A stretch of DNA of 64,000 nt from the NCBI RefSeq assembly GCF_027579695.1, contig NC_083569.1, forward strand, positions 71,249,149 through 71,313,148, written 5' to 3'. Made by a program: the position numbers and the translations under genes. Under the pieces are notes generated by a model that saw only the letters and a list, made by a program, of their open reading frames with translations, was not told the DNA's origin and did not search any database. Position 1 is the first letter of the stretch, and the number at the start of each line of letters is the position of its first letter. Shown piece after piece: positions 11,601 to 23,600 of the stretch. This DNA is from Neoarius graeffei. Lineage: Eukaryota > Chordata > Actinopteri > Siluriformes > Ariidae.

Positions 11601-14600
11601 TATGTGGGTGGCAAAAGTATGTGAACCTCTAGGATTAGCAGTTAATTTGAAGGTGAAATTAGAGTCAGGTGTTTTCAATCAGGTGTGAGTGGGCACCCTG
11701 TTTTATTTAAAGAACAGGGATCTATCAAAGTCTGATCTTCACAACACATGTTTGTGGAAGTGTATCATGGCACAAACAAAGATTTCTGAAAACCTCAGAA
11801 AAAGCGTTGTTGATGCTCATCAGGCTGGAAAAGGTTACAAAACCATTTGTAAAGAGTTTGGACTCCACCAATCCACAGTCAGACAGATTGTGTACAAATG
11901 GAGGAAATTCAAGACCATTGTTCCCCTCCCCAGGAGTGGTCGACCAACAAAGATCACTCCAAGAGCAAGGCGTGTAATAGTTGGCAAGGTCACAAAGGAC
12001 CCCAGGGTCATTTCTAAGCAACTGAAGGCCTCTCTCACGTTGGCTAATGTTCATGAGTTCACCATCAGGAGAACACTGAACAACAATGGTGTGCATGGCA
12101 GGCTTGCAAGGAGAAAGCCACTGCTCTCCAAAAGAACATTGCTGCTTGTCTGCAGTTTACTAAAGATAACATGGACAAGCCAGAAGGCTATTGGAAAAAT
12201 GTTTTGTGGATGGATGAGACCAAAATAGAACTTTTTGGTTTAAATGAGAAGCGTTATGTTTGGAGATAGGAAAACACTGCATTCCAGCATAAGAACCTTA
12301 TCCCATCTGTGAAACGTGGTGGTGGTGGTAGTATCATGGTTTGGGCCTGTTTTGCTGCATCTGGGCCAGGACAGCTTGCCATCATTGATGGACCAATGAA
12401 TTCTGAATTATACCAGCGAATTCTAAAGGAAAATGTCAGGACATCTGTCCATGAACTGAATCTCAAGAGAAGGTGGGTCATGCAGCAAGACAACGACCCT
12501 AAGCACACAAGTCGTTCTACAAAAGAATGGTTAAAATAGAACATGGTTAATGTTTTGGAATGGCCAAGTCAAAGTCCTGACCTTAATCCAATGGAAATGT
12601 TGTGGAAGGACCTGAAGCGAGCAGTTCATGTGAGGAAACCCACCAACATCCCAGAGTTGAAGCTGTTCTGTACGGAGGAATGGACTAAAATTCCTCCAAG
12701 CCGGTGTGCAGGACTGATCAACAGTTACCGGAAACGTTTAGTTGCAGTTATTGCTGCACAAGGGGGTCACACCAGATACTGAAAGCAAAGGTTCACATAC
12801 TTTTGCCACTCACAGATATGTAATATTGGATCATTTTCCTCAATAAATAAATGACCAAGTATAATATTTTTCTCATTTGTTTAACTGGGTTCTCTTTATC
12901 CACTTTTAGGACTTGTGTGAAAATCTGATGTTTTAGGTCATTTATGCAGAAATCTAGAAAATTCTAAAGGGTTCACAAACTTTCAAGCACCACTGTATGT
13001 ATATATGAGTGTTTAGTCTACATCTAGAGTTTTTCTGTTTCTACTGTCAGTGTTTAGTCTGTGTAGTTCTTATCGAGTGTTTATACTGTTTGGTTTTTTA
13101 TTATTCTATTTTTATTTATTGCATTGTCAGTTTGCACTGTGGGTCAGAGAGGACTGAAATTTCATCTGTGCTGCATGTCGAGCATGCAGGCTTTCGTCTA
13201 AACAGGGGAACAGGGGCGCTGCGCCCTCTTACTCTCGGCGTGCACCCCCTTACCGAGTCTGTGAAAACATCCCAGCAACACTACGTGACAATGTGTCTGA
13301 GCATCAAATACGTTATAATTGCTCCAAAAATATTCCAATCATAGTAGATACACCGCCAGACAGTGCAAAAACAATCCGAATTGGCGTTTTCCAGACTGAG
13401 GTGCCATGTTTAGTTGTTTACTTGTCGCGGCTGCTCTTGTGAGATTTGACATGGGTTACATACAAGGTCAGCTGACTTGTAGAGTGAGATTTCTCGAGAC
13501 TGAATGACCTTTCACCCACCGGCGCGGGAGCTTTTGACAGAAGTAGTTCGCGAGTTGTTTTTGTTGACACTTGGGCATTTAAAGATGTCATCCAGCGTCA
13601 TGAAACGGAAGAAAGCCAAAGACTGTCCAGGGCAGAAGAAGATTACTTCTTTCTTTTTCAATGTTGACAGACAATTTGTTACAATTTCCCTCTCAGATAG
13701 CCTCAGAATGTCCCATTGTAGCATTTTTCAAAGGCTTTGCACAGCGGGGGGGGGCAACCGGCACCATCCCCCCCGCTTCGCTCCCTCGCCAGGGTGAGCG
13801 CCCTCATACTAAATTTTTCTAGAAAAAACCCTGGAGCATGTATAGCAGGGGTGTCCAAACTGATCCATAAAGGGTCGTGTGGCTGCAGGTTTTCATTCCA
13901 GCCATGCAGCAGCACACCTGATTTGGCTTATTCAATCAACTGACACACCCACCCTTTAAACAAGGGTGGGTGTGGCTGCAAGTATTTGACTGTGTGAAGA
14001 CAGTTCAGTTGATTGAATGAGCCAAGTCAGGTGTGCTGCTGCATGGCTGGAATGAAAACCTGCAGCCACACAGCCCTTTATGGATCAATTTGAACACCCC
14101 TGATGTGTAGCATATTTGACGATAAAGTTGACTTGACTTGGGAGACCAAATGGTCTCCCATACCCCTTTTCCACCAAATCAGTTCCAGGGCTGGTTCGGG
14201 GCTGGTGCTGGTTCACAACTCATTCAACTTGCGAGCCAGCTGAGAACCAGTTTGCTTTTCCATAGCTCGCGGTGCTAAGCAGAGCCACGTCAGTTACGTC
14301 GCTGTATAGAGGGCTACCGCATGATGTCACCGCGCTGCAAGATTTTATTAGGTGCCATATTGGAAGACCAAGTACATGCACTCGCAATATAAAACAAAGT
14401 ATGAGCGAGAGTAAAGTGACACGATGGCTGATAATTCTGGTTATGTGAGTACATTACCAGTTGCAGAAAGGGCACGGTATGTGGAGAAACTGGCTGAGAT
14501 TGATGGGTTTGACCCATATGATAAGACTCGGGGCAAGGGAGAATGGAAACATAAGGAGGACCGGACACCAATTCTGCCATCTGTTTGCTACCCAGACATT

Positions 14601-17600
14601 GTAAACCAGGGGTGCCAGGGTGAAATTGGTCAGGGGGCCAGATTGTTTTCAAGTGGGACCTCAGGGGGACAAGACCAAACACTAAACAAATAGACATACT
14701 ATTTGATATCATTTATGAATATAAATATTTATAAATGTTTTTTTAAATAATAAAAAAACAAGATGGACAAGGACACATAAAAACACAACTAAACTGTAAA
14801 TTATTTTGATCAGATTTATTGACAACTTGCACATAAAACCATGTCAATACACAGGCCTAATTAGGCCAATTAAAAAAGATGGCCCTAAGTAGCCCTAAAG
14901 AAGTCAAAAGATGTGCCAAGGTTAAGTACTCCACCAACAGGCCAAGTGACTAAATATTCACTAGAACTTAATAATAAAAAGACATAAATAACAGATGGTA
15001 CATTAACTTAAACAACTCCCACAAACATACCCTCCCAATCATTACTTCACAGCACTGTTATGGCCCTTTTCCACTACCCTTTTTCAGCTCACTTCAGCCC
15101 GACACGGCTCGCGTTTCGACTACCAAAAACCAGCACGACTCAGCTCGCTTCAGCCCTGCTTAGCCCCTAAAACTCGCACCGTTTTGGAGTGGGGCTGAAG
15201 CGAGACTGAGGCTGGGGGCGTGAGCAGACACTCCCCTGTACACTGATTGGTGAGGAGGAGTGTCCTCACATGCCCACACACGCCCCGCGAGCACGCTGGG
15301 ATCTGTAAACACCGCAAACCTGGAAGGAGAAGAATTACGAGAATTTCTGAAGCCTTATGCGCCTCCTCGCCTCATCTATACGCTCTTGCCAGTATCTGTT
15401 GGCGTTGTCGGTGACAACAAGCCACAGCACCAAGACCAGCAACACTAACGACTCCATGTCCTCCATGTTTATTGTTTACTATTCGGGTTGTGAGACTACT
15501 GCTTAAAAGTTCACTGTCACTGTTTGCGCTGCTTAACGACATCACCTGACGTCCACCCACTTTCGCTAACTCCACCCAATGTGTCCACCCACTTCCAGCC
15601 AGCACGGTTCAGCGCGGTTGTAGTCGAAATGCAACTCCAACAGCCCCGCTCAGCCCGACTCAGCACGGCACGGCTCAGCCCGACTCAGCCGCGTTTGTAG
15701 TGGAAAAGCGGCATTACATGGGCAGACAAGCCAGCTACATTTTACATGTCGAAGCCAGAAGCCTTTTATTTTTCACCAGCTTGTCCACATTGGGGGACAG
15801 GCTCTGGGCCGTGGCTATTTTCATGACATCATTGAGATGTCCATGTGTCATACGATTGCGCATTTTCGATTTATTAATATTCATAACTGAAAATGCCTGC
15901 TCACATATGTTGTCCCAAACATAGAGTATTTTACCTGCAAATGCAGTGATGGTCGAGTACTCAGGTGGCAACGATTGGTAGAATGATTCAATACCAACAG
16001 ATTTGTACATGTCCTTCAACCGCGTGCAGCATTGCAAGTCTATCAGTTCCATTTGCATCACCTCGGGGACCTCGGAAGCATCCGTGGTGAATGGAGAGCC
16101 AAAAAACACAAAGTCCTTTTCCAGTTCAGTGAAAACCGTGAATCGATTGGCAAACTCGTGCATGAGACCGGAAAGCAAGTTTGCATACTTGTCCATGCTC
16201 TGATGACTGACAGACAGAGATTTCAAACAGGGGAAGTGGGCTGCATTGCGCTGACAGAGCTGTGCCTTCCATAACGCAAGTTTACGTTGAAACGCACGGA
16301 CACCGTCGTAATACTCGGTAACGAGTTTGTTGCGACCTTGCATATTAACATTCAATAAGTTCAGGTGTTCGGTAATGTCCACTAAAAAGGCAAGGTCCCT
16401 GGTCCATTCGGTGTCATCCAGTTCCTCCACAGGCTTCCCTTTAGCCTGCATGAACTCGGCTATCTCTTTGCGCAATTTGTAGAACCGTTTGAGCACTGCG
16501 CCTCGGCTCAACCAACGCACATCAGTGTGATAGGGAAGGCCCTGGTGGATGTCATTTTCAGATAAAAATGCATCGGATTGCCGGTGGTTGAGCCCTCTCG
16601 CTCTGATAAAATTGACAGTGGCAATAACAACACTCATAACATGCTCCATTTTCAGACTCTTGCAGCACAAAGCCTCTTGGTGTAATATACAGTGAAAATT
16701 CCAGAATACCTGGTCTGGGTTGGCCTCTCGTACCTTTTCTCTCAACTTAACAACCACTCCGGCCTTTCTCCCTACCATGGAAGGTGCACCATCCGTAGCC
16801 ACACTGACGGCACGACTCCAGTCCACCTCCAGATTGTCAAGGGCCCCGACAAGGCTAACAAACACGTCGTTAGCTGTAGTGGTGTCTGTCAAAGGCACGA
16901 TGGAAACAAACTCCTCGGTGACATGTAAGGAAGCATCCACTCCGTGAATAAATATCGCCAACTGGGCTGTATCAGTCACATCAGTGCTCTCATCGAGAGC
17001 AATGGAGAATGCGATGAAAGACTTAATCTTCTCTTTCAGTTGGCTGTTCAAGTCCCTGGAGAGCTCCTCCACTCTCTCGGTCACTGTAGGTCGGGATAAG
17101 CTGATGTTCGCTAGAGCTTGTCGCTTTTCTGGACACACTAGCTCCGCTGCCTTTATCATGCAGTTCCTCACGAATTCCCCCTCAGAGAAAGGCTTGGATG
17201 CTTTTGCTATCTCCCATGCGATGGCATAGCTTGCCTTCACTGCCCCTAAACAAGAAATAAAATGAAAAGTTATATAGAATTCCCATTCAAAAACAGCTGC
17301 AGTTAACATAAAAATTAGACTTGAATGAGATATACAATTAAAACGAACCTTCATGTGTATCTCGGCATCTTGAGAAAGCTGCTTGTTGTTTTTGGAGGGA
17401 TGAGGCGAGCTCGTTTAGCTTTTGTATTCGTTGTACTTCTCCTGGTGGGTCTCGTAATGTCGTCTGATGTTGTACTCCTTTGGCACAGCCACTTGTTGCG
17501 AACAAATTAAACATACTGGTTTGCCCGCCACTTCCCAAAAGAAATACTTTTCTTTCCATCTCTCCTGAAAGATACGGCATTCAGCGTCAATCTTCCGCTT

Positions 17601-20600
17601 TTTTGATAACATCCTGACTGACTGATAGTGAGCGAGCGGCTCGTCCCTTGGTCAGTGCACGCGCTGCGACAAAGACGAAGAGAAGGCAACGAGGAGATAG
17701 AGTTGAGAACAGAGAAACGAGAGAGAGAGCAAGCGAGAAAGCAGAGATGGATTCAATAATTAATCTTGCGCTGGAGAAGTATGGAGTCCCCGTCCGATGT
17801 TGTGATCTGACTTTCACTGTTCGGCCGCTGCTTTTAAACAGTCTGTGGTGCGAATTGGACCGATGCAAATGGCAGGGCCATCAGGCAAATCTCCACCTCT
17901 GACGTCAATGCGATCGGCAGTGAAAGACAGGTAATTGTTCTGTAATAATTGTTCGATGGGGTGCGGCAGACATTGATGGCTCTCTGCCGGCCGAACGATT
18001 AGAGGGCCATCAGCAAGGGGGCCGGATTAGATATTCATTCGGGCCGGATCCGGCCCGCGGGCCGCCACCATGGCACCAGTGTTGTAAACTATTTGTTGTT
18101 TACACCCAGTGCCTACACTGCTGATGACTTAAAGGCCTACAAAGGGCTACAGGCTTACAATTATGTTAGTGGCTTGGTTCGTGATATTACAGCTGTTGTT
18201 AAGAATAACCTACACATAGTTATGGCCAAGGTAATCTTGTTGATATCTTAATATCTTTTCAGTTGAAAAATTAATACTTTTTGTTACTATTAAGGTATCC
18301 ATAATTTAGGTTAATTTATCCATTATACATATGTATTTATGATATATGCCTACACAACAACTATGCTTTATTTATATAATAGGAGGGAGAGCAAGCCCCA
18401 AACCATCCTTTATTATTATTATTATTATTATTAAATTGTAGAAGTCTGGGAGGCTTGCTCCTCATACAGTTATCAACTTGGGACCAATTTAGCATGTTTT
18501 AAATCTGAATTTCTTGCGTTTGCTTACCTCAAAGTGTCCGCAGATCATGCACAGACTTATCCATTATATCCACAGTTTTTTGCCAAGTCTCACACAGGTT
18601 ACTTTCAAGTCTACTGTTGGGGCAATAAATCATGAAACGGCTCAGATTTAAGTTGTTTGCCACTCCACTTTATTCTTGTGGGTTCACATACCGCTGCCGT
18701 TATTTCCCCCTAATCACGAGTTTGTTGGTCTTCCAAAATGGCACAGGGTCTGTTTACTTCCGGTTTCGGGTGACGTCAGTGAAATCCCTCTATGCGTCAG
18801 TTACGTTGCTACGTTTACATAAACCTTGGTGCGAATATCAAAGCAAAAACAACACGGAAGGAGCAGCAGCGGCAACAAGAAGAATAGTAATGGATGACTT
18901 CGCGTTTGTACGGCTGCTGCTTCTCGTCGCTTAAAAATGGCGATCTTTCACGATCTTGTTGTTGTTGGTCTTAACAACTCCGCCCCCCCCGCTGACGTAA
19001 GCGGTTCTTTCCTCTGGCCCAGCAGAGAGTTGGTGCTAGCCTGGAACCAGTTTTTCTGGCCCCAGAGCCAGTTCTTTGTCAGTGGAAACAGAAAACCCGG
19101 TTCCAAACTAAGCACTGGCCCCGAACCAGCCCTGGAACTGCTTTGGTGGAAAAGGGGCACCAGTGGCCAGATTTGGTCTCCTAGTCAATGCCAAACCAGC
19201 TTCACTGGTACCCCTTTTCCACCAAATCAGTTCCAGGGCTGGTTCGGGGCCGGTGCTGGTTCACAACTCGTTCAACTTGCAAGCTAGCCGAGAACCAGTT
19301 TGCTTTTCCATAGCTTGGGGTGCTAAGGGGAGCCACGTCATTACGTCGCTGTGTTTGCATAAACCTTGGCGCAAACATCGAAGCAACAACAACACGGAGG
19401 AGAAGCAGCAGCAACAACAATAATAATAATAATGGATGACTTGGCGATTGTACAGCTGCTGCTTCTCATCACTTAAAAATGGCGACCTTTCGCGGTCTTG
19501 CAATTGTTGTTGGTCTTAACACCCCACACACACACTAACGTAAGCGGTTCTTTCCTCTGGCCCAGCAAAGAGCTGGTGCTAGCCTGGAACCATTTTTTTT
19601 CTGGCCCAGAGCCGGTTCTTTATCAGTGGAAACAGAAAACCTGGTTCCAAACTAAGCACTGGCCCCGAACCAGCCCTGGAACTGCTTTGGTGGAAAACTG
19701 GCATGGGAGACCAAATTTTAAACCAAGTTATGTCTTATTTGGTTCAGTCAGTTGCAGTTAATTAACCAAGTACCATGTAAGTATACATTTGACAAGGAAA
19801 ACTTGGCACTGCATTAACTGTTGATATGCTGGCTGAAACGAGGATTCGTAATGCGGCAATTTGCATCACAGAATATGCCGCAGCGGTGCAGCCGCATGGA
19901 CTCTGGGGCCTGTGATTGTATTGCCCAGACCAGTTGGTCTCCTAGTGGAAAATCCTTAAATGCTCTGCTATGGGAGCGTGACGTAATATTGTGCATGCGC
20001 ATAAAATTGGTTGGCAATAACCAACAAAGTGGTGGCATGGTGGTGTAGTGGTTAGTGCTGTCGCCTCACAGCAAGAAGGTCCGGGTTCATAGCATGCTTT
20101 AAAGGAAAAGGCAACTTTTGTACAAAATCACCACAAATAGATAAATATATAAAGTAATCGATCATGGAATTTATAGAGAAAGACCGCATAACAGTATCTT
20201 TTAATAATATGGGCTTGCGCTGAGCTCGGCGAAGATGCGTTCCGCCATATTGATCTACTGCGTGACATCATGCGGCCCACCACTGAAAAGAACTCTTCAG
20301 TGCTTCATGGTGGTAAGGTAAAAAACCAGTACAATCGCTTCTTCAGTTTCACCAAATGGTTTTATTTATGCAACGTAAAGCTCATAATACTGTATAACTT
20401 TGGTTGAGTAAAAACACGGAGCAAAAACATGGCTGAATCCTGAATGACTCCTATTTGGATTCGTCCTACCAAGCCTACTGCGCATGCGTGAAGCGGCTCG
20501 GCTCGGTTTTCCCTTTCGGGCGCTCTCGTTTTCTGTTAGAATTTGGTAAAGAAAAAAATAAATATTATTTACCAGCTTACCGGGTCCATGAACATAAATC

Positions 20601-23600
20601 TGACAGCTGACAAGGTCGGGATATAAACGAATCGAATACAAGCCACCCGCCGGGACTCCTAATCACAGTGATCTGCTTGTAAACACTGTTTTCATGGGCC
20701 CAGTGACGTCACAGATCAGAGGGAGGCGCATTAACGAAAGATTCTGATTGGTTTATAGTTGCCCACAATCTCAAAATGGCTGCCGCCTCCAACTTCGACT
20801 CTTCTGTGTCAATTCATGATTTCAAAGTTAAATATTTTTTCATGTTCGATATATAATGGAAATAATTAACGGAATTGATTACGTACATGTTTTTCTCCTA
20901 TTACACACCTGGTTTTGTACAAAAGTTGCCTTTTCCTTTAACAGTGTTTCCCAGGTGCAGAAGCTCTTAGCCAAGTTTATTTCTCTATCACTTTTTAACA
21001 ATAAACACTGTCTCAAAGCAGATTTATAGAATTTGAATGAGCTGATCTATCCTGTGGTGATGGTGGCAAGGAAAAACTCCCTCAGACCACATGAAGAAAT
21101 CTCAAAAGGGAACCCATCTTCACTTGCCAGTCCCCCCAGGATTTCGTGGGCCTTTTTTGTGATTGTTGCGGGCTAAAATGTCTGTTGCGGGGGTTTTTCC
21201 AAAAACTTGCGATGAAAGTTGCGGTGTTTTTTAGATTTTAGTTGCGATTACATTGCGGGAGGAAGTGAAAGTTGTGAGGAATTGTTGCGATTCTCTTTTT
21301 GTGATTAAAATTGAGTATGTTAAATATTAAGTTATTACTGAAAAACTATTGATTAAAAAACACTGAGAAATGGTCCTATAAACATCTTTACCAGTATAAA
21401 AGATTACCAGGACTACAAAAATGCAGAAAAATAGGCTTTACTTATCCAAATGCACCTGTTGGTTCAAAAGTTAAAGTGCAGAGAACCTCACAGCACAACA
21501 TGAAGTTACCTTAAAATATAATATAAATGCCTCAGCTTTCATGTAAGAAAAAAAAAAAAACTATTAATACTAGTACTGTGCGCAGGCAGTCTCTCCTGAA
21601 GACTAAATTAAACAATTATAAACTAATAAAATAAATGGCTCAGGCTTCATAGAAGAAAAACAATTTGAACAGAATCTCACAGTATGATGCTGAAGCTGCC
21701 TAAACAATGGAAAATAAAATACCATTTTGGCAAAAATGTTGGCATCCATTAATTTCTTGTATTAAGTAAAATAATGTAAAGTGCACACAGTCCTTCACTG
21801 TAAACGACACACTTTCAGTAACAGAATTTAAGCCTATATAAACACTGACTCGCACATGCTGCTTCTCTTGAACGGAAACATGGAAGTAAGCAGTGTTGCC
21901 AGATACTGCTGACGTTTTCCAGCCCAAAATATGTTCAAAACCCGCCAAAATATACTTGAAACCGCCCAATCTGGTAACACTGGAAGTAAGGCGGAAGGTA
22001 GTTTGTCGACATCACGTCAAGACGACGCCAACGATTGGTCAAATTTGTGGGAAAGTTGCGGTGATTGGATATAATTGCAATACCGCCCTGAATTCGCGGG
22101 GATTGGTTGACTTTGTGTTGAAGTTGCAAATCGCAACATTGTGAAATCCTGGAGGGTCTGACTTGACTATGGGAGCGTGACGTAATATTGTGCATAAAAT
22201 TGGTTGGCAGTAACCAAGTGGTTAGCGCTGTCACTTCACAGCAAGAAGGTCTGGGTTCGAGCCCCATGGCCGGCGAGGGCCTTTCTGTGCAGAGTTTGCA
22301 TGTTCTCGGGTACTCCAAAAGACATGCAGTTAGGTTGACATGGGGTGCCCTTGAGCAAGGTACCTAACCCCTGAGTGCTCCCCGGGCGCTCTGGTGTGGC
22401 TGCCCACTGCTGAGTGTGCGCGTGTGTGTGTTCACTGCTTCAGATGGGTTAAATGCAGAGGATGAATTTCACTGTGCTTGAAGTGCGCATGTGACAAAGG
22501 TTTCTTATTATTAGAAAGCTAATGTGTTCATTATAGCCTTCTACAAAAGGCCAATATTTTTATAACAATTAATAAATACGGCGGTGTAGTGGTTAGTGCT
22601 GTCGCCTCACAGCAAGAAGGTCCGGGTTCAAGCCCCATGGCCGGCGAGGGCCTTTCTGTGTGGAGTTTGCATGTTCTCCCCGTGTCCGCGTGGGTTTCCT
22701 CCGGGTGCTCCGGTTTCCCCCACAGTCCAAAGACATGCAGGTTAGGTTAACTGGTGACTCTAAATTGACCGTAGGTGTGAATGTGAGTGTGAATGGTTGT
22801 CTGTGTCTATGTGTCAGCCCTGTGATGACCTGGCGACTTGTCCAGGGTGTACCCCGCCTTTCGCCCGTAGTCAGCTGGGATAGGCTCCAGCTTGCCTGCG
22901 ACCCTGTAGAACAGGATAAAGCGGCTACAGATAATGAGATGAGAGAACCAACAAAGTTGCATCACCTAGTTTTCGTAGCGATTTATTGCGGTATGCAAGT
23001 TCGTTGCCAACTGATGCTAAGCAAAGCTTCTGTATATCAGTGGCACCAGAGTTTTGCCTGATCCTTATGCAGTTACGGACAAATGGGGCCCAAATCCGAG
23101 CACCTGGCCTGATCTGACCTTCGGCGATATCTACCTTTTTTTTTTTTTTCGCAGTCTGGTTTCCATCAAATCCTGCACTCTGATTGGCTAGTGAGCGGGT
23201 CCGTATTCTACAGTACGGACCTCTGGCGACTCGCTCATTCACAACAGCAACAAACGTAGTAGCAATTTTTTGTCAACATTTATTTTCGCATTTCTCAGGA
23301 GAATAGCATTAATTTTACAGCATGGATAGCGATAACGACAGCCTTGACAGCGAAAGAGAGTTTCACTACCCTGAGGAAGAAGAAATAAAAGAAAACATTT
23401 CAGGAGAAAGCTAAAAACCTCTAACTTGCTTACGCCGAGCAAAAACATGGCTGAATCCTGAATGACTCAATTTTGTATAAGGGCAATTCCATGTAAATGT
23501 CAACCTCACCATGCAAGAATAAAGCAACATGTAATACATCAAAACCACTCCCAGAGATATCACCTAGGCCTGTATTTTACAGATGTGAATAAGTTGAACC

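Larger units (their letters stand above)
14607..18081 (-). mobile_element. hAT transposon with exact 8-bp TSD
   Basis: Ends CAGGGGTGCCAGGG / CACTGGTGCCATGG (right end inverted). Exact duplication TTGTAAAC at 14599-14606 and 18082-18089. Carries one two-exon transposase gene on the - strand and a nested Harbinger-like MITE at 15061-15713. Confidence 0.93.
14424..18230 (+). pseudogene. First exon of a SWIM/YqaJ-type gene, interrupted by a hAT
   Basis: Exon halves 14424-14606 and 18090-18230. The first reads [20 protein letters not shown] through [14 protein letters not shown] to CYPDIVN. The second continues with [26 protein letters not shown] and HIVMAK, then the donor GTAATC. The same exon (different sequence) is at 26436-26759, sharing FDPY/IDPY, YPDIVNY, Y-T-x-D-D-L-K-A-Y-K and YNY. 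From memory, fish proteins starting this way continue into SWIM zinc-finger and YqaJ exonuclease domains, but those exons are absent. The frame is slightly broken near VSG-LVRD. Function unknown. Confidence 0.65.
14304..18794 (+). mobile_element. Element A carrying a SWIM/YqaJ-type first exon
   Basis: Left end TATAGAGGG...TGATGTCACC...GTGCCATATTGGAAGACCAA is inverted at the right end as ATAGAGGG...TGACGTCACC...GTGCCATTTTGGAAGACCAA, giving about 70-bp imperfect TIRs. CGTCAGTTACGTCGCT (14288-14303) and CGTCAGTTACGTTGCT (18795-18810) flank it. Without the nested hAT it is about 1.0 kb. I cannot assign a superfamily. Confidence 0.7.
14161..19159 (+). mobile_element. Type-C MITE split by a large nested insertion
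   Basis: Ends TACCCCTTTTCCACC and GGTGGAAAAGGGGCA with flanking CCA on both sides. Its two halves (14161-14303 and 18795-19159) together equal the 476-bp copy at 46035-46510. The interruption is bordered by a 16-bp direct repeat. Confidence 0.85.

Noticed and set aside
15735-17612. Host gene of the GTF2IRD2/ZBED type
   Set aside because: Exact 8-bp TSD and hAT-type TIRs surround it, and the first exon is frameshifted; it is a transposon gene, not a domesticated one.
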